64,000 bases of DNA from Actinomyces minihominis (lineage in GTDB: Bacteria > Actinomycetota > Actinomycetes > Actinomycetales > Actinomycetaceae): positions 248,001 to 312,000 of the forward strand of contig NZ_FYEG01000003.1 in NCBI RefSeq assembly GCF_900187855.1, given 5' to 3'. Within the stretch, counting starts at the first letter, position 1. Every line of letters starts with the position of its first letter. Positions 9,964-19,634 of the stretch are shown here, in pieces. Made by a program: the position numbers and the translations under genes. The notes under the pieces were generated by a model that ran no database searches, had not been told where the DNA came from, and saw nothing but the letters and a program-made list of their open reading frames with translations.

Positions 9964-10562
9964 GAACCGATTCCAACGGCTGTGCGTTGCGCCCGCCAGG
10001 CCTGCACCATCTGCCAGGCGTAGGTTGCCCCTGCGATCACGTTGAGGACCACACCGATGCTGACGACGACGAGGGCGGCTGTCCGCCAACCTGGGCTGTG
10101 AGCCGCCTCTCCGAGGAGCAGCATGGGCAGACCAAGAAGAAGGACTGCTGTGCGGGCCTTACCGATCAGGTTGACCTGGGTGGTCGGGTATCCCTTGAAG
10201 AGAACGATCGCCAGACCCGCCATGATCACATCCACGACCATGATGACCGCCATAAACTCCCAGGGCATGATTCCGGTGAAAACCAACGTCAGGGAGATCA
10301 GCAGGATTGAGGCGCGGTCTGAAATGGGGTCCAGCTCCCTCCCCAGGTCGCTGAGTTGGTTGAGACGCCGGGCCAGGTAGCCGTCCAGCCAGTCGGTGCT
10401 GCCCAGGATGAAAAGGGCGATAAGCGACCAGACATACTGCTCAGAAATGATCAGTCCCAGGGACAGCGGAAGGAAAACAACTACCCTCAAATAGGAGAGG
10501 ATGTTCGGGATAGTCCAGATCTTCCCTGCCGAATCCTTTGAAGGATCAGTACCGTCCGCCAT
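9960..10562 (-). CDS. pgsA: CDP-alcohol phosphatidyltransferase (PgsA-like)
   Basis: This is a 200-residue membrane enzyme that would join glycerol-3-phosphate (or another alcohol such as inositol phosphate) to CDP-diacylglycerol. The CDP-alcohol phosphotransferase motif is complete: D57, D60-G61, A64-R65, G74, D78 and D82. About five hydrophobic segments follow the family pattern. The ATG at 10562 is preceded by GAGGGG at good spacing, and an upstream in-frame ATG lacks this. The sequence suits phosphatidylglycerophosphate synthase, but the alcohol acceptor cannot be settled without comparison, since actinobacteria keep several paralogues. Confidence 0.85.
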   Translation of the reverse strand: MADGTDPSKDSAGKIWTIPNILSYLRVVVFLPLSLGLIISEQYVWSLIALFILGSTDWLDGYLARRLNQLSDLGRELDPISDRASILLISLTLVFTGIMPWEFMAVIMVVDVIMAGLAIVLFKGYPTTQVNLIGKARTAVLLLGLPMLLLGEAAHSPGWRTAALVVVSIGVVLNVIAGATYAWQMVQAWRAQRTAVGIGS

Positions 10563-10674
10563 TGTCCCCTCTGTAAACTGGTCCCTAGAACCCGTGAGCA
10601 CAGCTCAAAATCAGGCCTCGTTGCCGAGGTCGTGCCTATGTAAACTCGTCGTCCATTATCACCCGGGAAGGCCC

Positions 10675-11571
10675 ATGCACGGACCAACTATTGACTTCCA
10701 ACACCTCTCAAAGAATTTTGGGAAGGTAGAGGCCGTATCCGACCTATCTTTCACAGTGAAACCAGGACGCGTGACGGGGTTCCTCGGCCCAAATGGGGCT
10801 GGGAAGACCACCACTCTTCGCATGTTGCTGAATCTGGTTCGTCCCACTTCGGGAACCGCAACCTTCGATGGGCGCGACTACTACGAGATTGAGCAGCCCA
10901 TGCTCGAGGTCGGAGCCCATCTTTCCGCCGATGACTTCACCCCGGGTCGAAGCGGACGGGATCACCTCCGCGTCATGGCCGCCGGAAGCGGAGTCGGTGA
11001 GGGCAGGATCGATGAGCTCCTCGCCCTCGTCGGCCTCACCAGGGATGCAGGTCGTCGTGTCGGAGGCTACTCGCTGGGTATGCGTCAGCGTCTCGGCCTG
11101 GCCACCGCGCTTCTGGGTGACCCAAACGTCCTCATCCTGGATGAGCCCGCTAACGGCCTCGACCCCGAGGGGATTTCGTGGTTGCGCAAGTTCCTGCGGA
11201 CTCTGGCTGAAGAGGGGAGGACGGTTTTCCTCTCCTCCCACCTGCTCAACGAGATTCAGTTGATGGCCCACGACATCGTCATCATTGACGGGGGTCGTCT
11301 GGTTGCGAGCGGACAGATAGATGAGCTCGAGAACATGCACGGCAGCGTGGTTCTGGCAGACTCGACCAGGCGCGATGCCCTGCGCGATGCCCTTACGGTC
11401 GCGGGCTTCAGCGTGATCGAGGAACCGGGCGCACCCCTGCGGGTTTCAGGGGCCACCATCGAGGACGTAGGAAACCTCGCCGTGATCAGCGGGATTCCTC
11501 TGACGCACCTCAGCGAAGAAAACACGGGTCTGGAAGATCTGTTCCTCTCGATGGTCGGAGGGGACCGATGA
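10675..11571 (+). CDS. ABC transporter ATP-binding protein
   Basis: A 298-residue ATPase of the drug/ABC-2 exporter type. It has Walker A GPNGAGKT (38-45), the signature YSLGMRQRLGLA, and Walker B VLILDEPANGLDP followed by the switch histidine in FLSSHLL. The C-terminal 70 residues match the extension seen in bacitracin/daunorubicin-type exporters. The start at 10675 has GGGAAGG a few bases upstream. It overlaps its permease gene by ATGA, so the pair forms one transporter. The exported substrate is unknown. Confidence 0.93.
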   Translation: MHGPTIDFQHLSKNFGKVEAVSDLSFTVKPGRVTGFLGPNGAGKTTTLRMLLNLVRPTSGTATFDGRDYYEIEQPMLEVGAHLSADDFTPGRSGRDHLRVMAAGSGVGEGRIDELLALVGLTRDAGRRVGGYSLGMRQRLGLATALLGDPNVLILDEPANGLDPEGISWLRKFLRTLAEEGRTVFLSSHLLNEIQLMAHDIVIIDGGRLVASGQIDELENMHGSVVLADSTRRDALRDALTVAGFSVIEEPGAPLRVSGATIEDVGNLAVISGIPLTHLSEENTGLEDLFLSMVGGDR

Positions 11572-12380
11572 GCCGTTTCAAGCACGCAGTTCGAGCCGAA
11601 TGGCTCAAGGTCTTCACAACCAGGGCCTGGTGGATCCTCGGTCTGGTCATGGTGGTCTACATTGCGTTCACCGCAGCCCTGATCGGCCTGATGTCCAGTG
11701 AGTTACTGGGTCCGGATACCGCCGGGGAACTGGCGGGGATCAGCGTTTCGGGCACCGTCTACTCCCTTGGTTCCGCAATGGGTTACCTGTTCCCGGTTTT
11801 GCTCGGCGCGCTGTCAGTCACGGGCGAGTACCGTCACCACACCCTGACACCGACCTTCATTTCCGTGGGGCAGCGAGGCCCGGTCCTCGCTGCAAAAGCC
11901 CTGGTCCAAGCAGGTATAGGCGCTATTTACGGCGTGGCTGCTCTCATCAGTGCCGTCCTCGCCAGCGTCTTCTTCTTCATGGCGGCAGGCATCCCGACGG
12001 GACTCAATGAGGCAGAGATCTGGGCCATGTTTGCCCGTTCGGTCGTCGTGATGGCGCTGTGGGCGGTCATCGGTGTGGGTCTCGGCGCGCTGATTCGGTC
12101 CCAGGCGGGTGCGATCGTGGTCGTCCTCGTCTTCACCCAGTTCATTGAGCCGATTGCCCGCCTCGGGGGCGCCTTCAACCAGGTGGTTTCGAACATCACC
12201 CAGTTCCTTCCGGGTGCGGCTTCAGACGCGTTTGTTGGGCAGAGCATCTACTCGGTCATGACGGTTGAGGGGGCCGGTTCCGTACTCAGCTGGTGGCAGG
12301 GCGGCCTCGTCCTCGCTGGTTACGGGGCTATCATCCTGGTCCTGGCGTGGGCGACGCGGTGGAAGGCAGACGTCTCCTAG
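11568..12380 (+). CDS. ABC-2 type transporter permease
   Basis: This 270-residue integral membrane protein has about six hydrophobic segments and an extracytoplasmic loop after the first. ALSVTGEYRHHTLTPTFISV is the ABC-2 'tight' segment that contacts the ATPase. It starts inside the last codons of the ATPase gene (ATGA), so the two are translationally coupled. No third gene follows on this strand. The substrate is not apparent. Confidence 0.88.
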   Translation: MSRFKHAVRAEWLKVFTTRAWWILGLVMVVYIAFTAALIGLMSSELLGPDTAGELAGISVSGTVYSLGSAMGYLFPVLLGALSVTGEYRHHTLTPTFISVGQRGPVLAAKALVQAGIGAIYGVAALISAVLASVFFFMAAGIPTGLNEAEIWAMFARSVVVMALWAVIGVGLGALIRSQAGAIVVVLVFTQFIEPIARLGGAFNQVVSNITQFLPGAASDAFVGQSIYSVMTVEGAGSVLSWWQGGLVLAGYGAIILVLAWATRWKADVS

Positions 12381-12414
12381 ATCCGCCCCCACCGCGCCAA
12401 CTCAGCAAAGCTCC

Positions 12415-13860
12415 TTAGCCGACGCGCGGCGTGGTCGGGTCCCCGTCCCACATGTGTGAGATGTCCTCCTCGGGCAAAACCCCATCGAGGCCATCCTCCC
12501 CGGTTGCGGGAACCTGCCTGCGCCTCTGCGAGTAGGCCTCAGAGTCCAGTTCCGTTCCCGAAGGTGCGGAGGCCGGACTGGCTGCTTCAAGGTTCGTCCC
12601 GCGAGCCTTCGAGATCCAGCGCATGACATGGTAGACGACGATGGCGGAGATCGAACCGAGTGCGATCCCTTCGAACACCATTCCACCGGGAGCCCAGGTG
12701 AAGTTGGCGATGCCGACGATGAGGGCGACCGCGGCGGTGTTGAGGTTGACCGGGTTCGAGAAGTCGACCTGGTTCTGCACCCAGATCCGCACGCCCAGCA
12801 GACCGATCATCCCGTAGAGAACCGTGGCCGCCCCACCGAGGACACCCGGGGGAATCGTGGCAATAATGGCTCCGAACTTAGGCATCATCGAAAGGACGAG
12901 GGCGGTTCCAGCTGCGATGAGGTAGGCGGCTGAGGAGTAGACGCGGGTGGCCGCCATGACCCCGATGTTCTCGGCGTAGGTGGTGGTTCCCGAACCGCCA
13001 CCGGTGCCGGCCAGCATGGTTGAGAGGCCATCGGCGAACAACGCTCGACCCGTGAGCCCATCAAGATTCTCTTCCGTCATGGCTGCCACCGACTTCACGT
13101 GACCCACATTCTCGGCAACCAGGACGAAAACCACCGGCACAAACAGGCCCAGGGTTGAGACGTCGAAGGACGGTGCTGTGAAGGTAGGCAGGCCGATCCA
13201 CGCGGCCTCACCGATAGCAGAGAAATCGACTTCGCCCTGAATCAGGGCCACAACGTATCCAATCAGCACGCCGAAGAGAATCGAGAGGCGCCCGAGGATG
13301 CCCTTGAAGAGAACGGTAATCAGGATGATGGACGCGATGGTGACGACCGCTGTCACAGCGCCTTCCTTGACCCAGTTCCACGCGGCCGGGGCCAGGTTGA
13401 AACCAATCAGAGCCACAATCGCACCCGTGACAATCGGGGGCATGACCACGTCGATCCAACGCGCTCCAACAAAGTGAACGATGATCCCGACAAGGGCGAG
13501 GGTAGCGCCGGTGGCAATGATTCCACCCTGTGCGTAGCTGGCTCCCAGCGTCCCACTCACCGCCATGATTGGGGCGATCAGGGCGAAGGAGGAACCGAGG
13601 TAGGAGGGGATGCGGCCCGAGGTGATCAGGAAGAAGATCACCGTCCCGATGGCGGTGAAGAAGAGCGTTGTGTTAGGGGGGAAGCCGGTGAGAAGTGGTA
13701 CAAGAAAGGTGGCCCCAAACATGGCCACCACGTGCTGCATTCCAATTCCGGTTGTGCGCCCCCATGAGAGGCGTTCATTGGGAAGGACGACCTCACCCGG
13801 GTCTACTTTTACCCCATCACCGTGAATCTGCCATTTGAAGAGTCCATGACGTGCGCCCAT
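12415..13860 (-). CDS. Uracil/xanthine permease, NCS2 family
   Basis: A 481-residue transporter of the nucleobase-cation symport-2 family, which takes up uracil or xanthine with protons. The signature GGGSGTTTYAENIGVMAATR is near residues 295-314, and QHVVAMFGATFLVPLLTG (about 42-59) is the typical first helix region. Fourteen segments fit the hydrophobicity. A hydrophilic C-terminal tail of about 60 residues extends beyond the fold. The PyrP/UraA-like sequence suggests uracil, but the exact base is not proven. No pyrimidine gene flanks it. Confidence 0.9.
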   Translation of the reverse strand: MGARHGLFKWQIHGDGVKVDPGEVVLPNERLSWGRTTGIGMQHVVAMFGATFLVPLLTGFPPNTTLFFTAIGTVIFFLITSGRIPSYLGSSFALIAPIMAVSGTLGASYAQGGIIATGATLALVGIIVHFVGARWIDVVMPPIVTGAIVALIGFNLAPAAWNWVKEGAVTAVVTIASIILITVLFKGILGRLSILFGVLIGYVVALIQGEVDFSAIGEAAWIGLPTFTAPSFDVSTLGLFVPVVFVLVAENVGHVKSVAAMTEENLDGLTGRALFADGLSTMLAGTGGGSGTTTYAENIGVMAATRVYSSAAYLIAAGTALVLSMMPKFGAIIATIPPGVLGGAATVLYGMIGLLGVRIWVQNQVDFSNPVNLNTAAVALIVGIANFTWAPGGMVFEGIALGSISAIVVYHVMRWISKARGTNLEAASPASAPSGTELDSEAYSQRRRQVPATGEDGLDGVLPEEDISHMWDGDPTTPRVG

Positions 13861-14032
13861 TGGTGCTCCGATCAGTTGCTTTTGCGAACCATTTCGCTGC
13901 CATACCGGTCGGGATCCCAGCGTAAGACAGTTGGAATGTCACCCCATCGCCGCGCTTCACATGGTGGGTAAGATTGCGATGAGCAGTCAAAATGGGCAAG
14001 GATTAGGTCTGGCTGTTTCACTTTTTCGAAGG

Positions 14033-15037
14033 ATGTCTAAGTTGGAGAACCTAGAAGCAGAGGCCTCAAACCCCCGGACCGCGCCGGTTCGCCTTCAGGA
14101 ACTAGCCAATAACTACCCCCGCCTGCGTCCCCTAATCGCCATGAACCCCACGGCTTACCCGGGCCTGGTGCAGTGGCTGGCTGACCTTAATGACCCCGCA
14201 ATTAATGTCGCTTTGGCGCAGCGTGGGGCAGCTAACAATGCCTCGGCTTCAGGGCCCCGACGGGTTTCAGTGATGGGACGGGAGGATACGGACCCCACCC
14301 CGCTTCCTGTTCCGGCCGTTACTCAACAGGTGCGTTTTGAACCAGTTGGCACCCAGACTGGTCAGCTCCAGCAGGTCAGTGGACCTTCGACCTCAAACCG
14401 CAAACCCCTCATGGTGGGTCTAGCCCTGACCTTCGTCGCCCTGCTGTTCGTGGGGTTTGCCCTTCTGTTCGGAGGTCGTGGAACCGAGACCGGTGACAAT
14501 CTGGTCGCCGAATCGGGCCCGCAGTCTTCAGTTTCCTCCGTTGGTGAAGACGCATCCGGTGAAGACTCTGCCCCGGACGAGGACGGGACCGCTGCCCCTG
14601 CAGATGAGGGTGCAGAGACGGAAGCAGAGAAAGTCGTCCGCTTCCCGGCCGCAAGCGATGCGCTCAACGTCAGCCACTTTGTCTCTCCCAGTGGCAACAT
14701 TGCCTGTCGGATTGCTCCGGAGGCCGCTGAGTGCACCCTGAATGCATTTGCCTTCGCGGATGCGAACCTGGCGAACTGCGGGGCCGGACCACTGACCATC
14801 CGGGCCACTGAGTTCTCCTCCGAACTGGACTGCAGCGCGCCGCAGATCTCAGCTTCGGGAGCCACGACGCTGGCCTATGGCGACTCTGCAGCCTCAGATG
14901 ACTATGCCTGCACCTCGTCTGAGTTCGGGGTTGCCTGCTGGAACACCATTTCCGGAGCCGGGTTCGGTATCTCTCGAGGCGGTTACCAAAACAGTCTGAC
15001 CGGACCGGTTGATCCGGCTCAGTTCCCTTGGAACTAG
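14033..15037 (+). CDS. LRV-domain single-pass membrane protein
   Basis: This 334-residue protein begins with a short helical repeat domain (SNPRTAPVRLQELANNYPRL, then LIAMNPTAYPGLVQWL), the variant leucine-rich-repeat domain found at the head of many actinobacterial membrane proteins. A proline/threonine linker, one membrane helix (PLMVGLALTFVALLFVGFAL), an acidic stalk and an extracytoplasmic domain with six to seven cysteines follow, suggesting disulfides. The start is uncertain: 14033 fits the domain but has a poorly spaced ribosome site, and 13979 is the alternative. Function is not known. It ends 4 bp before the convergent gene. Confidence 0.72.
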   Translation: MSKLENLEAEASNPRTAPVRLQELANNYPRLRPLIAMNPTAYPGLVQWLADLNDPAINVALAQRGAANNASASGPRRVSVMGREDTDPTPLPVPAVTQQVRFEPVGTQTGQLQQVSGPSTSNRKPLMVGLALTFVALLFVGFALLFGGRGTETGDNLVAESGPQSSVSSVGEDASGEDSAPDEDGTAAPADEGAETEAEKVVRFPAASDALNVSHFVSPSGNIACRIAPEAAECTLNAFAFADANLANCGAGPLTIRATEFSSELDCSAPQISASGATTLAYGDSAASDDYACTSSEFGVACWNTISGAGFGISRGGYQNSLTGPVDPAQFPWN

Positions 15038-15041
15038 CGGG

Positions 15042-15779
15042 CTATTTCCCGCCGAAGTGCTTGACGAATCCGCGAATCACGGCGGCGGCATCATGCTGGC
15101 CGGAGGTGAATCGACCCGCTGACACCAGGGCTTCGACGTCCCCGAAGCCCGTATCCCCAGCATCCTCGAATGCCCTGGTCTTTGATGCAATTACATCCGC
15201 GTCCAGTTCGGGGTTGAACTGCGTGGCATAGACCGAGTCTCCGTAGCGAATGATCTGGAACGGGGCGTAGAGCGACCTCGCTAGGCGTACCGAACCCTCG
15301 GGGATCTCATCAATCGCCTCATCATGGTTGACGTAGGCGTTGAAGACTGCGGGGGCAGCCGCTAAAACCGGGTCTTCCTGGCCCTCACTGGTCAGCTCAA
15401 TGCTGACCAGTTCAGCCAACTCAGCATTCTCACCTGAGACCTTGGCGCCCAGCATGTCGCCGAGGATGTTCATGGCACTGCCCGTGGCAAGAATGGGGGT
15501 ACCTGTTTCAAGGAGCTGCTTGAAAAGCACCTCTAGCTCAGCGCGAACCGTCCTCTGTGTCTGCGGAACATAGCTGTCATCGCTGACAGCACCGTAGGGG
15601 GATCCGGCAACGAACACCCCGGCATAGTTCTCTGGGTCCACCGGGGGCAAACCTAACAGGTCGAACTCAGCCAGCTGCAGTTCCCCTGCTTCCAGGCCGC
15701 TGGCACGCAGGTACGCCTGGTACTCACTGTCGAGGGCTTCTTCTTCACCGCGGGTGGAAACTAAGAGAAAGGGCTTCAT
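15042..15779 (-). CDS. Class I glutamine amidotransferase-like protein lacking the catalytic triad
   Basis: The 245-residue protein has the fold pattern of GMP-synthase-type class I amidotransferases. FVAGSPYGAVSD is the oxyanion-strand segment, PILATGSAMNIL takes the place of the nucleophile elbow, and YATQFNPELD takes the place of the His-Glu segment. In active enzymes the elbow reads G-x-C-x-G and the later motif F-H-P-E. Here the cysteine is replaced by Gly and the histidine by Asn. Glutamine hydrolysis is therefore unlikely. MKPFLL at 15779 is the preferred start; an ATG three codons earlier is possible. Confidence 0.78.
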   Translation of the reverse strand: MKPFLLVSTRGEEEALDSEYQAYLRASGLEAGELQLAEFDLLGLPPVDPENYAGVFVAGSPYGAVSDDSYVPQTQRTVRAELEVLFKQLLETGTPILATGSAMNILGDMLGAKVSGENAELAELVSIELTSEGQEDPVLAAAPAVFNAYVNHDEAIDEIPEGSVRLARSLYAPFQIIRYGDSVYATQFNPELDADVIASKTRAFEDAGDTGFGDVEALVSAGRFTSGQHDAAAVIRGFVKHFGGK

Positions 15780-15847
15780 GGGTGCCATGCTACCCGTGAT
15801 CGGCGCCTCACTCCCGCTCTGATCAAGTCAATGGTCGCCGGTGGGGT

Positions 15848-16561
15848 TCAACGAATGATCAGAGACTCAAAGCCCAGTGGGCCCAGTTGCGCACTGGCCT
15901 CTGATTCCAGCCACCCCACCTCGGGAAGAGCATCCGGTACCCCCTGCGGCGTTCGATAGCGTTGGAGGGCGAAGTTCCGAGCTCCGCGCCTTCGTGCCCA
16001 ACCTGCCACCCGAGCCGCATACTCCACCAGGTCACCTCCCGGGGCCAGTCCTGGCCACAGGGTCAGACGAACCTCGTGATCAACCTCCGGGTGGGCGGCA
16101 AGATGCTCCAGGGACTGTTCGGCCCGGTGTCCGCCGGCCCGACCCGTGGCGACCTCATAGTCCTCTGGTAGCGCCTTGATGTCGAGGCCGACCCAGTCCA
16201 CCAGTCCCTCGTTGAGCAGCCGGTTGAGAGCCTTGGGATAGGCGCCGCCGGCGTGGAGTCCGGTGAGGAAACCCCTCGACCGAACCTCACGCAGGGCTGA
16301 TTCAAGGGCTCCAGACCGCTCTTGCATCAGCGCCTCACCCCCGGAAAACACGACAGCGTCCAGGAGTCCACGGCGCTGATCAAGCAGTTCCAGCACCTGG
16401 GACCACTGAACCGAGCCCCTTACCTGGGGATCAAGGATCCCCGAGTTGTGACAGTAGGGACACCTCCATGGGCAACCCTGCAGGAAGACAACGGCTGCTA
16501 ACTTTCCCGGCCAGTCCACGGTTGAAAACGGAACCAAACCAGCAATGTTTAGTTCGCTCAA
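15848..16561 (-). CDS. nrdG: Anaerobic ribonucleoside-triphosphate reductase activating protein
   Basis: A radical-SAM activase of 237 residues that installs the glycyl radical in NrdD under anaerobic conditions. The iron-sulfur site is CPWRCPYCHN (about residues 30-39, CxxxCxxC). The segment FSGGEALMQ is the SAM-binding GGE motif. The length is that of the longer actinobacterial/archaeal NrdG proteins. It overlaps the nrdD stop by 4 bp, so activase and reductase are made together. Confidence 0.95.
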   Translation of the reverse strand: MSELNIAGLVPFSTVDWPGKLAAVVFLQGCPWRCPYCHNSGILDPQVRGSVQWSQVLELLDQRRGLLDAVVFSGGEALMQERSGALESALREVRSRGFLTGLHAGGAYPKALNRLLNEGLVDWVGLDIKALPEDYEVATGRAGGHRAEQSLEHLAAHPEVDHEVRLTLWPGLAPGGDLVEYAARVAGWARRRGARNFALQRYRTPQGVPDALPEVGWLESEASAQLGPLGFESLIIR

Positions 16562-18462
16562 GCGAACGCAACCTCCTTGAAGGGAAGGCGTTCAGCGTGT
16601 TCCCCCTTCTTGCCGATATTGAACGAAGTTACCGGTCGGAAGTAGCCCATGACCCGCGTCCACACCTCACACTCCTGCGGCTCCCGATCGGGGAACTGAG
16701 CGGCACAGCGGGGACAGGTGGGCTGTTCGCCCTCGAGATACCCGTGACGGGGGCAGATAGAGAACGTCGGAGTGATCGTGATGTAGGGCAGACGGAACGC
16801 GGTCAGCGATCTGCGAACCATCTCCTTGCAGGCTTCAGCACTGCTCATTCGCTCACCCATGTAAAGGTGAAGGACGGTGCCACCGGTGTACTTACCCTGC
16901 AGCTCTTCCTGTTCCGCCAGTGCCTGGAATGGGTCGTCCGTGTAGCCGACTGGCAGCTGAGAGGAGTTGGTGTAATAGGGCTGGTCGGGGGTGCCGGCCT
17001 GAAGGATATCCGGGTAGCGCTTGATATCTTCTTTCGCGAAGCGGTAGGTGGTGCCTTCCGCCGGGGTGGCCTCAAGGTTGTACATGTGGCCCGTCGACTC
17101 TTGAAGTTCGACCATGCGGTCACGGACATGGTCGAGGACGAACACCGCGAACTCATGACCGGCCGGCGTGGTGATGTCTTCGGTGTCGCCGGTGAAGTTA
17201 CGAATCGCCTCATTCATGCCGTTGACACCCAGTGTCGAGAAGTGGTTGTCTAAAGTGCCCAGGTAGTGCCTGGTGAAGGGGAAGAGTCCGCCGTCGATGT
17301 GCTCCTGGATGATGGTGCGCTTGACCTCGAGGGTGCCGGCACCGATGTCGATCAGCCGGTCCAACTCCGTGATCAGTCCGTCACGGTCCCCCCGGTACTC
17401 ATAGCCCAGCCGCGCCAGGTTGATGGTCACAACCCCGATTGAACCTGTTAGCTCCGCTGACCCGAAAAGACCGTTGCCACGCTTTAGCAGTTCGCGCAGG
17501 TCAAGCTGCAGGCGGCAGCACATTGAGCGAATCATTCCGGGGTCGAGGTCGGAGTTGATGAAGTTCTGGAAGTAGGGCAGACCGTACTTGGCGGTCATGC
17601 GGAACAGGCGCTCAGAGTTGGGGCTGTCCCAGTCAAAGTCCCTGGTGATGTTGTAGGTCGGAATGGGGAAGGTGAAAACCCGCCCCTCACTGTCGCCCTC
17701 TTCCATCACCTCCATGAAAGCGCGGTTGATCAGGTCCATCTCTTCCTGAAGGTCACCGTAGGTGAAGTCGCAGACCTCGCCGCCGATCATCGGGTGTTCT
17801 TCCTTCAAATCTTCAGGGCAGGTCCAGTCAAAAGTCAGGTTGGTGAACGGGCACTGGCTCCCCCAGCGGCTGGGAACGTTGAGGTTGAAGATCAGTTCCT
17901 GCATGTTCTGACGAATCTGCTCAAGAGACATGCTGTCCAGACGCACGAAGGGAGCCATGTAGGTATCAAATGAAGAGAACGCCTGGGCCCCAGCCCACTC
18001 ATTCTGCAGGGTGCCCAGGAAGTTGACGATCTGGCCTGCCGCGGAGGAGAAGTGCTTCGGAGGAGCGGAGGCTATGGCTCCCGGAACCCCGTTAAAACCC
18101 TCTTCAAGCAGGCGACGCAACGACCAGCCCGCGCAGTAACCCGAGAACATGTCTAGGTCGTGAATATGGAGGGCGCCACTTCGGTGCGCCACCGAGGCCT
18201 CCGGTGAGTAGCACTTTTCTAGCCAGTAGTTGGCAACCAACTTTCCAGCGACGTTGAGGATCATTCCACCCAGCGAGTAACCCTGGTTGGCGTTGGCGTT
18301 GACACGCCAGTCAGATCGGCCAAGGTACTCGTCAATAGTTGCAAGCGCGTCGACGTTGGTGGGCGTCATCGTCCTACCCCCTCTTTTAGTGGTTGCAACC
18401 CAGACCTTCTCTACGTCGGATCGCCGGAATGATTTGAGAAGAGAAACGGGAAGATTAGCCAT
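16558..18462 (-). CDS. nrdD: Anaerobic (class III) ribonucleoside-triphosphate reductase
   Basis: NrdD makes dNTPs from NTPs without oxygen, using a glycyl radical and formate or a thiol reductant. The 634-residue protein ends with the glycyl-radical segment RVMGYFRPVTSFNIGKKG. Just before it is a cysteine site (CPRHGYLEGEQPTCPRC) for structural zinc. The N-terminal ATP-cone seen in some class III enzymes seems reduced to a short remnant (SLLKSFRRSDVEKVWV). The ATG at 18462 is preferred over an upstream TTG. The nrdDG pair implies the cell grows anaerobically. Confidence 0.95.
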   Translation of the reverse strand: MANLPVSLLKSFRRSDVEKVWVATTKRGGRTMTPTNVDALATIDEYLGRSDWRVNANANQGYSLGGMILNVAGKLVANYWLEKCYSPEASVAHRSGALHIHDLDMFSGYCAGWSLRRLLEEGFNGVPGAIASAPPKHFSSAAGQIVNFLGTLQNEWAGAQAFSSFDTYMAPFVRLDSMSLEQIRQNMQELIFNLNVPSRWGSQCPFTNLTFDWTCPEDLKEEHPMIGGEVCDFTYGDLQEEMDLINRAFMEVMEEGDSEGRVFTFPIPTYNITRDFDWDSPNSERLFRMTAKYGLPYFQNFINSDLDPGMIRSMCCRLQLDLRELLKRGNGLFGSAELTGSIGVVTINLARLGYEYRGDRDGLITELDRLIDIGAGTLEVKRTIIQEHIDGGLFPFTRHYLGTLDNHFSTLGVNGMNEAIRNFTGDTEDITTPAGHEFAVFVLDHVRDRMVELQESTGHMYNLEATPAEGTTYRFAKEDIKRYPDILQAGTPDQPYYTNSSQLPVGYTDDPFQALAEQEELQGKYTGGTVLHLYMGERMSSAEACKEMVRRSLTAFRLPYITITPTFSICPRHGYLEGEQPTCPRCAAQFPDREPQECEVWTRVMGYFRPVTSFNIGKKGEHAERLPFKEVAFA

Positions 18463-18578
18463 CCCGTAACCAAACCTCAAGATAGTCCCCCACCACTACA
18501 TGCGGTAGTTCAACGCGCCGAAGAGCACTAGATGTTGTGGGTGTTGGCGAAATAGCTACACCAGAAATCCAGACTGAT

Positions 18579-19541
18579 CTAGGACTTTGGTCCAGCGGGC
18601 CTGGGGGAAGAAATCAACGGTTCGGCAGAGGAAAGATGACCCACCCCCAGCACGCTGAGAGCCGCGGTCGCGAAGATCAGAGCGGCTCCAAAAAGCATCA
18701 GGATCAAACCCGGTTGCGTTCCGGCAGCAAGGGCGAAGAGCCCCTCGGCACTGATGGGGTTCGACAGGGTGCGCCACTGCGCCAGACCCACCACAGCGAT
18801 TCCACCTACCGATATGAGGAGGAGGAGCCAGGCTCCCAGCGTTGGGCTCAGATCCCGTCTCGGGCGTCCCCGACCTGACCATTCCGACGGGAGTGCCACC
18901 AGCGCGACCGCCGTCGCCAAAAGGATTGCGCCCAGAACATCGCTGGGCCGGTGCCAACCCAGTGAGAGAACGGTGCCTCCGACAAAGCTGATCCCAACCC
19001 ATGACAGCACACTCACTGCCGTCTTGTAGCTGTGAGGCACCGCAGCAATCAAGCCCAAACCAACAGAGGTGGCAAGGGTGACATGCCCGGATGGGAAAGA
19101 GTTGGCAAGGATGTGCCCCACACCGAGATTCGGCCTCGAAATCCACATCTTCAGCAACTGTGAAGCACCGTTCGCGACCACCAGAAGACCAACCAGGCGA
19201 AGCAGTAGCGCAAAGCGCTTGCGGGCGAGGACCGTGAGCCCGATAAGAAGCCCGATGACGAGCAGCGCGGGAACTGAAACCAGGGAATGCAGCAGGGTCT
19301 CCTGCACCCCCTGCAGGGGCATGTGGACCTCGAAGGAGTACATGATCAAGGTGTCCAACCCCTGACCAAAATGGCTCAGCAGGGCCAGTGCCCCAACCAC
19401 CGCAACTGCAACGACGCAGCTCAGCGCTGACACCGCGCGAAACCTCATCGAACGCATCGCGAAGGATGCTCTCTGTTGCGAAGGAGCACGCTGAGGGGCA
19501 CGATGGGAATGCCAGTTGGGTCCGCCGGAAGTCTCTGACAC
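18579..19541 (-). CDS. PAP2-family membrane phosphatase
   Basis: This protein of about 320 residues belongs to the PAP2 acid phosphatase superfamily, which dephosphorylates lipid phosphates such as undecaprenyl pyrophosphate at the outer face of the membrane. The motifs are KMWISRPNLG (phosphatase motif 1, KX6RP-like), SFPSGH (motif 2) and GWHRPSDVLGA (motif 3, SRxxxxxHxxxD-like). At least six further hydrophobic segments follow. The GTG at 19541 has AAAGGAGGT at correct spacing, whereas the much longer open frame upstream overlaps the opposite YbjN gene. The lipid substrate is not known. Confidence 0.82.
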   Translation of the reverse strand: MSETSGGPNWHSHRAPQRAPSQQRASFAMRSMRFRAVSALSCVVAVAVVGALALLSHFGQGLDTLIMYSFEVHMPLQGVQETLLHSLVSVPALLVIGLLIGLTVLARKRFALLLRLVGLLVVANGASQLLKMWISRPNLGVGHILANSFPSGHVTLATSVGLGLIAAVPHSYKTAVSVLSWVGISFVGGTVLSLGWHRPSDVLGAILLATAVALVALPSEWSGRGRPRRDLSPTLGAWLLLLISVGGIAVVGLAQWRTLSNPISAEGLFALAAGTQPGLILMLFGAALIFATAALSVLGVGHLSSAEPLISSPRPAGPKS

Positions 19542-19634
19542 CACCTCAACCTCCTTTTGCAGTAACTTCCTGCGACTACTGTTATCCCGGACCCTGACAT
19601 TTCTGACAAGACTAACCGCCTGGAAGGAGAGAAA

